Below are positions 7,756 through 16,854 of a DNA stretch of 64,000 nucleotides, in pieces. The DNA comes from CAVRUD01 sp963849635. GTDB taxonomy: Bacteria > Chloroflexota > Chloroflexia > Thermomicrobiales > UBA6265. Below the pieces are notes generated by a model. That model made no database searches, had not been told where the DNA came from, and saw only the letters and a program-made list of their open reading frames with translations. The position numbers and the translations under genes were made by a program. Every line of letters begins with the position of its first letter. Position 1 is the first letter of the stretch. Location: NCBI GenBank assembly GCA_963849635.1, contig CAWKIA010000018.1, forward strand, positions 838,212 through 902,211. Reading direction: 5' to 3'.

Positions 7756-8655
7756 ATGGATCCCACACGCTTCGACGCCCTCGCCCGCTCCCTCGCCGCG
7801 CCCCAGACCCGGCGCAGCCTCCTCGGCTCGCTCGCCGCCCTGGGGGCCGGCCTCGCGGTCGGCGCCCGCGCCGCCTCCGCCCAGTCCTGCCCGCCCGGCC
7901 AGACCGCCAACAAGAAGGGCGTTTGCGCCTGCCCGGGCGGGACCGACGCCTGCAACGACGGCTGCTTCGCCCTGAAGCGCGACCCCGCCAACTGCGGGCG
8001 GTGCGGCAACGCCTGCCTCCCCGGCGAGGTCTGCCAGAAGGGAGAGTGCCGGTGCCCGCGCGGGGCGGCCTGCGGCTGCCCGGCGGGCGAGGTCCCGTGC
8101 AACGGGTCCTGCACCTCCGCGGACGCCTTCCGCTCGGACGCGGGCAACTGCGGCGCCTGCGGAAACGCCTGCGGCACCGGCGGCGACGACTGCCGCGTCG
8201 CGCGCTGCGACGGGGGCGTCTGCGTCACGGATCCGCTGGACTGCGAGGACGGCAACCCCTGCACGTCCAACCGCTGCAACGGCGGGTGCGTCACCGGCTT
8301 CCTGTCGGGCGGGACCTGCTCCACCGCGGAGGTGGCGGACGGCACCTGCGAGACGGGGACCTGCGTCGCGAACCCCGCAACGACCACGACCACCACGACC
8401 ACCTCGACGACGACGAGCACGACCGAGCCGCCGACCACGGCCCCGCCGACGACCGAGCCGCCGACCACCACGACGACCACGACCGCGGGGCCGACCTGCG
8501 CCAGTCCCGGACTTTCCTGCGACTTTGAACTGGAGTGCCAAGACACCGCGGGCGGACCCCGATGCTGCGTTCCGTACGGTATTGCCCGCCGCAACGCCAC
8601 CTGCGACAGCTGCTGCAGTGGTCGGTGCCTCCCTGGGAGCGCCGCCTGCGCCTAA
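7756..8655 (+). CDS. Exported cysteine-rich protein with Thr stalk
   Basis: An intact 299-residue protein. The N-terminus MDPTRFDALARSLAAP is followed by QTRRSLLGSLAALGAG and an AxA site (ARAASAQ), a twin-arginine-like export signal. Residues about 45-200 are rich in cysteine, with modules of the type NCGRCGNAC and PGEVCQKGEC that resemble Stig1-like repeats. A Thr/Pro stalk of about 50 residues follows, then a second small Cys domain ending CCSGRCLPGSAACA. No catalytic motif is visible. The likely location is outside the membrane, possibly disulfide-stabilised or metal-binding. It shares its leader sequence and N-terminus with the gene at 8832, so the two arose by duplication. Confidence 0.8.
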   Translation: MDPTRFDALARSLAAPQTRRSLLGSLAALGAGLAVGARAASAQSCPPGQTANKKGVCACPGGTDACNDGCFALKRDPANCGRCGNACLPGEVCQKGECRCPRGAACGCPAGEVPCNGSCTSADAFRSDAGNCGACGNACGTGGDDCRVARCDGGVCVTDPLDCEDGNPCTSNRCNGGCVTGFLSGGTCSTAEVADGTCETGTCVANPATTTTTTTTSTTTSTTEPPTTAPPTTEPPTTTTTTTAGPTCASPGLSCDFELECQDTAGGPRCCVPYGIARRNATCDSCCSGRCLPGSAACA

Positions 8656-8831
8656 CCCCGCCCGGGCGCCACGCGGCCGCGTGGCGCCCGGAGCTCGTCC
8701 CGCAAACGGCCGATTACGGAGCGCCCCGAACGCTTCGGCCGATGCCTAGGGTTGCTCGGTAACGCTCGTTGCGAAAGTCGTCACATCCCGGCGGCGCAGC
8801 GGCCGCCACAACCGGATACCGGAAAGATGCC

Positions 8832-10762
8832 ATGGACCCCACACGCTTCGACGCCCTCGCCCGCTCGCTCGCCGCGCCCCAATCCCGGCGCGGCCTCCTC
8901 GGCGGCGCGGCCGCCCTCCTCGCCGGCCTGGCCGCCGGGCGCGCGGCCGCCGCCGCCCCGGCCGGCAAGGTCGGCGTCTGCCACCGGACCGGGTCCGCCT
9001 CCAACCCGTACGAGTACATCGAGGTCAGCCAGAACGTGGCCGAGACCCACGCGGCGCACGGCGACGCGGTGGGCGTCGAACCTCCGGACCGACCTGAACA
9101 ACTGCGGCACCTGCGGCACCGTCTGCGGCGGCGACGCCTGCAACACCGCGGTCTGCCAAGGCGGGAAGTGCACCACGACGGCGGTGGTTTGCCCGGACGA
9201 CGGGAACGTGTGCACGGACGTGAGTTGCGTCGCGGGCACCGGCTGCGTCGCCACCAACAACACGGCCGCCTGCATGACCACGGACGGCGAACCCGGGACG
9301 TGCGCGGGCGGCTTCTGTGTCTGCACCCCGCAGTCGGACACCCAGACCTGCACCTCGCAGGGGCGCGTCTGCGGCCCGGCAACGAATAACTGCGGGGGCC
9401 CGGTCGCCAGCTGCGGCGGCTGCGACGAGAACGAGGAGTGCACCGCCGCCGGTCGGTGCACTTGCCCCACCGTCACCTGCGGCGGACGCGTGCTGCGCCG
9501 TCGACGAGGTTTGCATCGGCCTGACCTGCTCGCCCCGGGCGCCCGAAGGCGAGGCCTGCGACACGAGCGGGGACAACGATTGCGCGACCGGGCTCGACTG
9601 TTGCAACGGCGTCTGCCGCGACCTCCAGACGAACCCGGACTTCTGCGGCAGTTGCTCCATCGATTGCCCCCAGCCGACCTCCGTGTGCCAAGCGGCGGCT
9701 CTCTGCGTTGCCGGTGTCTGCGGGTACAGCGCCGCCCCGTCGGGTACCGTGTGCCGGGCGTCGGCCGGCCCCTGCGATGTCCCCGAAGCGTGCGTCGGCA
9801 CCGCCTGCCCGGACGACGTGGTGGCGGGTGCGGACGTCGAGTGCCGCCCTGCGGTCGACGACTGCGACGTGGCCGAGTTCTGCGACGGCACCAGCAAGGT
9901 CTGCCCCGCGACGGACGCCAAGCAGGTCGCCGGAACCGCGTGCACAACGAGCGGCGGCGTCGACGGATCGTGCGACGCGGGCGGCACCTGCGTCCCGTTC
10001 TTCTGCGCGCCGAACAGCACCCGGCCCTGCTACACCGGCCCGGCCGGCACCCAGAACGTCGGCATCTGCAGCGGCGGAACCGAGACGTGCAACTCCGCCG
10101 GGAGTGCGTACGGACCCTGCGCCGGCCAGGTATTGCCAACACAGGAGGTTTGCGACGGTCTCGATAACGACTGCGACGGCGCCATCGACGACGGCATCGT
10201 TGGGATCGGCGCGGCGTGCAGCACGGGCCTGATGGGCATTTGCTCGGCCGGAACCACCCGGTGCATCAACGGCGCGTTCGTCTGCGTCCAGACCCAGCAG
10301 CCGCGGACGGAGATCTGCAACGGCCTCGACGACGACTGCAACGGGGTGGTCGACAACGGAGCCACCTGCGCCGCCAACCAGACCTGCACCCAGGGGATGT
10401 GCACCTGCCCGAACGTGACCTGCAACGGGGCATGCTGCGCGCCGGGCCAGGTCTGCGGCGGCAGCGTCTGCGCGGCGCCGACGACCACCACGACGACCAC
10501 CACCACCACGACCCCTTCCCCGGGCACCTGCACGGCGGGGCCGACCTGCAATGGCGGCTACGCAACATGCAACAACCGCAACGACTGCTATTGCTTTACG
10601 ACTGTGACCGGGGCCATCGTCTGCGCCGCTGGCGGCGACTGCTCAAACTGCACCAGCGATGCCTCCTGCGTCCCCCGTTACGGACAGGGCGCGCGGTGCG
10701 TCCTCGCTCCGAGCTGCGGTTGCGAGTACGGCAGGGCCTGCCAGTCGGCGTGCCCCGCCTAA
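8832..10762 (+). CDS. Exported cysteine-rich protein with MopE-like metal-binding motifs, frameshifted
   Basis: A protein of about 640 residues read across frame changes near 9080 and 9490. It has the same N-terminus as its neighbour (MDPTRFDALARSLAAP, QSRRGLLGGAAALLAG), then a CHRTGSASNPYEYIEV-HAAHGDA segment. Many Cys modules follow (NNCGTCGTVCGG, NPDFCGSCSIDCP). Two Asp-rich motifs, CDGLDNDCDGAIDDG and CNGLDDDCNGVVDNG, match the MopE-type putative metal-binding repeat. A Thr stalk and a final Cys domain ending CEYGRACQSACPA complete it. The span is three-n plus two, consistent with two extra bases. Calcium or other metal binding at the cell surface is inferred from the Asp-rich motifs; the true function is unknown. 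Confidence 0.75.
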
Positions 10763-11195
10763 GCGAGGGCGGCGTGGAGCTCGGCGAGCGACGGGCGGCT
10801 CCTCGGGCTCGTGGAGATGATCGAGGGTGAGGATCGTGGGGCGGGCCGACGACGCCGGTGAAGTTGGGGTGGACGACGATGCGGTCGAGGTCGGAGACGA
10901 TCAGGAGGGGCGGGTTCTCCAGGGCGTCCTTGTACTGGAGGAGCTGGGCGTAGGCCTTGTCGAGGTCGGCGCCGCGCCCCTTGTACTCCATCGCGAAGCG
11001 GCCCCGGACCCAGGCGTCGGCGAAGCCGGTGCCGCCCCCGGCCTTGGCCACCGCCCGCTCGAAGGCGACCCCATCCCCTAGGGCATGGTCGAGGAGGCCG
11101 GCCAGGGCGCACAGGTCGAGGACGTGGGCCTGGGCGAGCGCCCGCTCGGTGCCCTGGGCCGCCCGCCACTTCGCCTGGAACGCGTAGACGTCCAT
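10759..11195 (-). pseudogene. N-terminal fragment of an MmeI-like type IIL restriction-modification enzyme
   Basis: The ATG at 11195 opens a frame with DVYAFQAKWRAAQGTERALA, then LDLCALAGLLDHALGDGVAF, GGGTGFADAWVRGRFAMEYK and QLLQYKDALENPPLLIVSDL. This is the N-terminal PD-(D/E)xK-type domain of MmeI-like enzymes that fuse nuclease, methyltransferase and target recognition. After HPNFTGVV the frame is disturbed and stops within about 40 codons. The methyltransferase and recognition domains are absent from the window. The stop overlaps the 3' end of the convergent cysteine-rich gene. It is a truncated remnant and cannot make the full enzyme. Confidence 0.75.
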
Positions 11196-11589
11196 CCGCC
11201 TCCCTCCACCCCTATTGTGTGCCCGTCCTTCGCACCTGGATGGTACACGGGCCGGCGCCTACTCGGGTGTCGGCCCGCACCCATTTGATCCAACGCCCGG
11301 TAGTGCACGCAGTTTGCCCGTGCGCCTCGCATCGGCCGCCAGTGAGCTGGACCTGGCAGCCGATTAGGGTACTGTCCACAGGAACGATCAATAGGCCGAC
11401 TGCCAAGAGGCGCCGGCCGACACTATGCTGAGGCAACCAGCGGTGGTAATCTGCTGATACCCGCGCGGAATACGTGTAGCCATCTTGCGGAGCCCAGCGA
11501 CGCGCGTCAACTGTCCACCGGCACCGAATCCACTCGCGCACCCGTGCGCCGTTGGCGCGAACAGCCGTCTTTACTCGGCGAGCAGCAAG
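11196..11589. other. Gene-poor stretch with an AD-ending remnant
   Basis: Near 11329-11367 a plus-strand frame reads ASAASELDLAAD and stops. Its DNA (GAGCTGGACCTG then GCCGATTAG) matches the remnant at 7305-7333. No start codon or other domain is attached. Nothing else is recognised here. Confidence 0.35.
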
Positions 11590-11724
11590 CTAACCCGCCG
11601 GCCGATCGCGGAAGGATAGAAGCCAGGTTTCGGCCCGGCGCTGCACGAGTTCCTCGCGCAGCGCCGGGCTGATGCGCTTGCGGAGGTTGCGCAGTTCCGC
11701 CTCCAGCGCGTCAGCCTCGGGCAT
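11590..11724 (-). CDS. Possible small coiled-coil protein, 44 residues
   Basis: An ATG-started frame reading MPEADALEAELRNLRKRISP, then ALREELVQRRAETWLLSF and a short RDRPAG end. The heptad-like Leu/Arg/Glu pattern predicts a helix or coiled coil. GGAAGAG precedes the ATG closely. It is divergent from the DUF2851 gene. I do not recognise a family; the regular amphipathic pattern is the only support. Confidence 0.3.
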   Translation of the reverse strand: MPEADALEAELRNLRKRISPALREELVQRRAETWLLSFRDRPAG

Positions 11725-11846
11725 GCTCTTCCGCCATCAAACCGTGTCGGTTTTCTCGGCTGGCACCGGAATGAAGAGCAAGGACCTGACGGCCACGGCA
11801 CATCGCCGTAGTGCCCGACCAAGAAAGCTGAGATCCCGGAGCGCAT

Positions 11847-13208
11847 ATGCCCGATCAACGCCTGCAGAACCAAGATCGGGAGCAGGTTGCGGGATCGGAT
11901 CTGGAAATCGCGGTCTGCGCCGCCTGGCGGGACCAGCGGGTTCCGGAACCACTTCGGACGGTCACCGGGCAAACCGTTGAGGTGATCCATCGCGGTGTGT
12001 GGTCGAATGGGTTTGGACCCGACTTTCGGGATGCCCTCCTCCTGTTCGATGGCCGGGAGTTGCGGGCCGGGAGCGTCGAGGTCCACCGGCGGACGAGCGG
12101 CTGGGACGCGCACGGCCATGCCACCGATCCCCGCTACGACGACGTGATCCTCCACGTCGTCCAGGAGCACGACGGCGCGAAGACACGCCGCCACGACGGC
12201 GTCGTCGTACCGGTCGTCGAACTTGGCCGGACGGCGGGCTTTCCGATCGACACCCGCATGCTCACCGCCCAGTGGGACCGGTTCGGCGGGGAGGCGTGCG
12301 CCCCGGAACTCGTGGCGACACAGCCGGAGGTCATCCGGCGCGCACTTTGGCGGCTTGGCGACGTCCGCCTTGCCGGCAAGGCGGCCAGGTTCGAGGCCCT
12401 GCTCACCGGCCTGCCCCCGGGCGAGGTGCTCTACCGGGCGATCTGGGATGGACTCGGCTACTCCGCCAACCGCGCCCCGATGGGCACGCTCGCCGCGACG
12501 CTGCCGCTAGCCGATATCGAACGGCTGCTCATGGCCACCGGCGCCTGCGAGCGACTCGAGGTCGCCCGGGCACTCCTGTTTGGTGTGGCCGGGTTCCTGC
12601 CGCTGTCGCCCACCGACGCGACCTTCGCCCAGCTTTCACCGGCCGATGTCGCTGCCGTTGAGCGCCGCTGGCGAGCCCATGGAGTTCCCTGGCATGGGCA
12701 TGACGCTCGATCCCACCGCCTGGACCCGGGCCAGGGTTCGCCCATCGAACCACCCGGCGTTGCGCCTCAACACCGGGGCCGCTGTGCTCGCTGCCATGCG
12801 GGACGGCCTGCTGACCGGCCTCCTCGGACCGCTGCGGGCAGGCACTGACCCCATCGAGACATTGCGAGGGGCCACCGAGATTGACGGCAATCAGTTACTC
12901 GGACCGACCGTTGCGCCGCAATCGTGGCGAACGCGATCGTCCCGTTCGCCCTGGCGCTGGCGGAGCACACCGGCGACCCCGACCTCAGCGAATCGGCCTC
13001 ACGCGCCTGGGAACGCCTCCCCGCCGCTGACTCGAACCAGATCACCCGCCGCGCCCAACGCCAGGTCGCCGGCGACCGCCGGATCGCCGGCCTCGGCTCC
13101 CGCGGCCAACAGGGCCTCATCCACCTCGACGCGTCATTCTGCTCACCCCGCCGCTGCTTCGAGTGCCCGATCGCCCACGCCGTCGTCCGCGAGGCGGCGA
13201 GCCGCTGA
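11847..13208 (+). CDS. DUF2851 family protein, two frameshifts
   Basis: A protein of about 453 residues read across frame changes near 12670 and 12920; the total span is in frame. The N-terminus contains LEIAVCAAW and GQTVEVIHRGVWSNGFGPDF, then SVEVHRRTSGWDAHGH and YDDVILHVV, the conserved DUF2851 core. The C-terminus has the Cys motif CSPRRCFECPI that closes members of this family. The function of DUF2851 is unknown; no membrane segment or signal is seen, so it is probably cytoplasmic. Part of its 5' end is duplicated at 5299-5395. The two shifts are probably sequencing indels because the protein stays recognisable to the end. Confidence 0.82.
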
Positions 13209-13684
13209 CGTCGACCCACCTCCCCTCGAATCCCCTGTTTCTCCCTTGCCAGAGAGGGCAATGGGAGCGGGGAGACGAAGGGCGCGTCCACGCACTCAGG
13301 CCATGTCGCCAGCAAGCGGCACACCCGGCGGGGGTGCGGGCCTGGGCAGCGCCCCACCTTGCCCGGCTCGGGTTCCCAGCCGTCATCCAGGCCCCAGGCG
13401 CGCTCCCGGAGGTACCGTCCTCGCAGGTCGTAGCCAGCACCCAGGACACTCCCGCTCCCCGATCGCGCCCCATACCCGGGCGGATGGGGTAGCAGCGAAA
13501 AGGCGTCCGCGAACGCCCGCACTAGGCCATCGACTGCCCAAACACCCCCTTCGAGGTGCCATACCTGCCCCTCTCCCAGAATCGGGAGAGGGGGCTGGGG
13601 GGTGAGGGCTGTCCGTCTCCCCCTTCCCCTGCCGCGCTACGGAGGAACGGGGGAAGGGGGCCGGGGTTAGGGGGCCGCTCCCCC
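13209..13684. repeat. Noncoding stretch with REP-like GC palindromes
   Basis: Two strong palindromes occur. CCCCTCTCCC/GGGAGAGGGG lies at 13568-13577 and 13584-13593 with loop AGAATC. CCCCCTTCCCC at 13619-13629 pairs with GGGGAAGGGGG at 13650-13660. A weaker one of the same style lies near 13240-13275 (CTCCCTTGCC with GGCAATGGGAG). These resemble dispersed REP-type sequences of high-GC bacteria and separate the convergent DUF2851 and SDR genes. No gene is seen. Confidence 0.6.
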
Positions 13685-14451
13685 CTAGAAGTAATTCGCC
13701 GTAATCCCCCCATCGATCACGAACGTCTCCCCGTCATCCACGACGACTCGTCCGACGCCAGGAAAACACCGGCCCAGACGACATCCTCCGCCCGCCCAAA
13801 CCGCGCAAGCGGAATCCGATTGAGCCGCTTGTTCTTCTCCGCTTCGCTTGAGAACAGCGTCTCCATCAGGGGCGTCAACACAGGGCCGGGACAGATGGCA
13901 TTTGCCCGGATCTTGTCGCGGCCGTACTGGACCGCCAGCGACTTGGTCAGCGAGAGAACCGCGCCCTTGCTCGCCGTGTAGGCGTCCTGGGGGACCGTGC
14001 ATCCTACAAGCGCCACAAACGAGGCGATGTTGATCACTGAGCCGCCTCCCGCTGACTGCAACGCCGGGATGCCGTGCTTGCAGCAGAGGTAGACGCCCTT
14101 GGCGTTCACGTCGAGGACACGCTCCCAGACCGCCTCATCGGTGGCGACCACGCTCGTGTCCTCGTCCGGCATCACCCCGGCATTGTTGTAGAGCACATTC
14201 ACCTTGCCGAACCGCTTCACGCCAGCTTCGATCCAAGACCGGACATCGTCCGACTTCGTCACATCGCCAGCGAGGGGCAGGATCGACTCGTGCAGGCTGG
14301 GCTCGATCTCCGCCATCGTCTCGTCCAGCGCCGCCGCGGCGATATCGGCCGCGATCACTTTCGCGCCCTGTTCGGCAAACATCCGGGTCGCGACCCGGCC
14401 CATCCCGCTCGCCGCGCCGGTCACAAGAATCACTTTGTCGCTCAATCGCAC
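13685..14451 (-). CDS. SDR family NAD(P)-dependent oxidoreductase, frameshift near the C-terminus
   Basis: A classical short-chain dehydrogenase of about 255 residues. Seen are the cofactor motif TGAASGMG, the NNAG motif (YNNAGVMP) and a catalytic YTASK with the usual upstream serine (INIAS). The ending TGETFVIDGG-ITANYF is reached only after a shift near 13735, where one base appears to be missing. I chose the GTG at 14451 because GGGAGG lies about eight bases before it; a TTG at 14469 would add six residues. The substrate cannot be told. It is divergent from the amidohydrolase gene, and the short space between them holds an inverted repeat. Confidence 0.88.
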
Positions 14452-14534
14452 CTGGTTGCCCTCCCGCAACTCCCAACGTGTTCAATGGCGGGATCATAGA
14501 CGACGCTCAAACGGGCCACCGCTGCGATAGAGTA

Positions 14535-14560
14535 CCGGTCGTCAACACTGCAACGACCGG
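14535..14560. promoter_or_regulatory. Inverted repeat between divergent SDR and amidohydrolase genes
   Basis: CCGGTCGT (14535-14542) and ACGACCGG (14553-14560) form an 8-base perfect inverted repeat with a 10-base spacer, 25 bases before the amidohydrolase ATG. It could be an operator for the divergent pair or a leader hairpin. Confidence 0.4.
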
Positions 14561-14584
14561 CTGACCGTAAGGAGGGCTGCACAG

Positions 14585-15455
14585 ATGCCGCTGGGACCGA
14601 TCGTCGATTCCCACGTCCACCTCTGGGACCCCGACGGGATCTTCGTACCGTGGCTGCAAACATCCTCGCTCAATTCGCCCCACGGCCTGGCCGAGTACGA
14701 CCAGGTGACGGCGGGCGTCGAGGTCGACGCGATCGTCTACCTCGAGATCGACGCGGCCGAGTCGTATCGCCTGACCGAGGCCAAACAGATCGCCAAGCTG
14801 GCCGAGCGCGATCCCCGCATCCAGGGCATCGTCGCCTGCGCCCCGCTCGAAGACGGCGACCACGTCCGCGGATTGCTCGAAGATCTGGTCGAGGTCGGCC
14901 CTCTGGTTAAAGGCATCCGCCGCATCTACCAGGACGAGCCAGATCCTGCCTTCTGCCTGCGACCCGGTTTCATCCGCGGCATCCAGATCCTGCCCGAGTA
15001 CGGCCTGACCTGCGACCTCTGTGGCAACTCCACCCAGCTCGAGAGCACGGTCGAGCTCGTCCGCCAATGCCCCGGCACGGAGTTCATCCTCGACCACATC
15101 TCCAAGCCGGACATCCGCGGTGGCCAGCTTGAGCCATGGGCGAGCCAGATGACCGAGCTGGCCAGCTTCCCCAACATCGTCTGCAAGATCAGCGGCGCCG
15201 TCACCGAGGCCGACTGGGAAGAACTGGACCGTCGCCGACATCCGCCCCTACGTCGAACACGCCCTTGAGGCCTTCGGCGAGGACCGCGTCGTCTTCGGCG
15301 GCGACTGGCCAGTGGTCACCAACGCCGCCCCCTGGCGCGGTTGGGTCGACGCCCTGGACGAAATCACCACCAGCTTCTCCGACACGGCCAAGCGCAAGCT
15401 CTGGTCGGAGAACGCCCGCCGCTTCTACCGCCTTCCCGCGGGTCCGTCCGCCTGA
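14585..15455 (+). CDS. Amidohydrolase family protein (COG3618-like), frameshifted
   Basis: A TIM-barrel metal-dependent hydrolase of the amidohydrolase-2 type. The metal-binding start is VDSHVHLWDPDG, followed by YLEIDAAES, the ILDHISKPDI histidine motif and the late FGGDWPVV aspartate motif. The frame changes at about 15212-15230 (one extra base by length), and the C-terminus then runs to LWSENARRFYRLPAGPSA. AAGGAGGG precedes the ATG. Relatives hydrolyse lactones or small cyclic amides. The stop overlaps the start of the next gene by one base, so the two are translationally coupled. Confidence 0.86.
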
Positions 15456-16840
15456 TGGCAGCCCCATCTAAGGGCATGCTGACGGTCGATGACCTCAAAG
15501 CCGCGGTCGCCGACGGATCGATCGATACGGTCATCTGCGCCATCTGCGACATGCAGGGCCGCCTGGTCGGCAAACGGGTCACCGGGGAGCACTTTGTCAA
15601 CTACTGCCTGGAGCACGGCACCCACTTCTGCACCTACCTGCTCGGTACGGACATGGAGATGGAGACGCCGGCAGGCTACGAGTTCATGACCTGGGAGTCA
15701 GGCTACGGCGACTACCTCGCCCGCCCGGACTGGTCCACCCTCCGGCTCATCCCCTGGCTGGAGAAGACCGCTCTGGTCCTCGCCGACGTGGTCGACGAAA
15801 CCACCGGCAACCTTGTCCCGATCGCCCCCCGTTCCGTCCTCCGCCACCAGATCGAGCGCTGCGCCGCCCTCGGCCTCCGACCGATGATGGCGAGCGAGCT
15901 CGAGTTCTACCTGCTCAAGGAGACGTTCGAGGAGGCCCATGCCAAGGGCTTCCAGGGCTTGACCCCATTCGGCTGGTACAACGAGGACTATCAACTCCTC
16001 CAGGCCAGCAAGGCGGAACCGATTTACCGCCAGTTCCGCCAGCTCCTGTCGGAAGCCGGCATCCCGATCGAGTTCTCAAAAGGCGAAGCGGCCCCAGGGC
16101 AGCACGAGATCAACATCCACGTCTCCGGCGCGCTGGAATCAGCCGACCGGCACGCACTGCTCAAGCACGGCTGCAAGGAGATCGCCCACCAGCTCGGCCA
16201 CGCGATCACCTTCATGGCCAAGCCGGATCACACCTGGACCGGCAGCAGCGGCCACATCCATCTCAGCCTGTGGGACGCCGAGGGAGACACGAACGTCTTC
16301 CACGACGCCGAATCGGGCAGAGCGGCGATGTCGGCCACCATGCGCCACTTCCTCGGCGGGATGATGGCGGCGGCTCGGGAACTCTCCCTGCTCGTGGCCC
16401 CGAACGTGAACTCCTACAAGCGCTACGCGGTCGCGAGCTGGGCGCCGGTCAACATCGTCTGGGCGCGGGACAACCGCACCTGTGGCTTCAGGGTCGTCGG
16501 CCACGGCAACAGCCTGCGCATCGAGAACCGATTTCCTGGCGGTGACACGAACCCCTACCTGGCTTACGCCGCCCTGCTGGCCGCCGGCCTCCATGGCATC
16601 GAGCACCAGATCGAACCGCCACCGGAGTTCCACGGCAATGGCTATCTGGTAACGGACGCGCCCCGGGTCCCGAGATCCCTCTACGAGGCGGTCGAGGAGT
16701 TCGCGACCAGCGATATCGCCCGGGCCGCCTTCGGCGACACGGTGGTCAACCATTACCTCAACGCCGGCCGGGTCGAACAAGCAGCCTTCGACATGGCCGT
16801 CACAACCTGGGAACGCCACCGATACCTGGAACGAGGCTAG
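15455..16840 (+). CDS. Glutamine synthetase-like ligase (gamma-glutamyl polyamine/amine type)
   Basis: An intact 461-residue member of the glutamine synthetase fold. Visible active-site elements are ASELEFYLL, EAAPGQHEINIH, GSSGHIHLSL, the NSYKR loop and RIENRFPGG. The N-terminal domain is divergent from GlnA (VICAICDMQGRLVGKRVTG), as in ligases that glutamylate amines other than ammonia. The ATG overlaps the stop of the amidohydrolase (TGATG); a second ATG at 15476 is possible. Amidohydrolase plus GS is the domain pair found fused in fungal FluG and in some bacterial proteins, so the two proteins probably work on the same small molecule. The substrate is unknown. Confidence 0.88.
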   Translation: MAAPSKGMLTVDDLKAAVADGSIDTVICAICDMQGRLVGKRVTGEHFVNYCLEHGTHFCTYLLGTDMEMETPAGYEFMTWESGYGDYLARPDWSTLRLIPWLEKTALVLADVVDETTGNLVPIAPRSVLRHQIERCAALGLRPMMASELEFYLLKETFEEAHAKGFQGLTPFGWYNEDYQLLQASKAEPIYRQFRQLLSEAGIPIEFSKGEAAPGQHEINIHVSGALESADRHALLKHGCKEIAHQLGHAITFMAKPDHTWTGSSGHIHLSLWDAEGDTNVFHDAESGRAAMSATMRHFLGGMMAAARELSLLVAPNVNSYKRYAVASWAPVNIVWARDNRTCGFRVVGHGNSLRIENRFPGGDTNPYLAYAALLAAGLHGIEHQIEPPPEFHGNGYLVTDAPRVPRSLYEAVEEFATSDIARAAFGDTVVNHYLNAGRVEQAAFDMAVTTWERHRYLERG

Positions 16841-16854
16841 ACGCGAGAACACAT

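Noticed and set aside
8752..10167. Separate genes in the three overlapping frames of the MopE-like protein
   Set aside because: The Cys modules pass from one frame to the next in order without overlap, so they are one gene with two indels.
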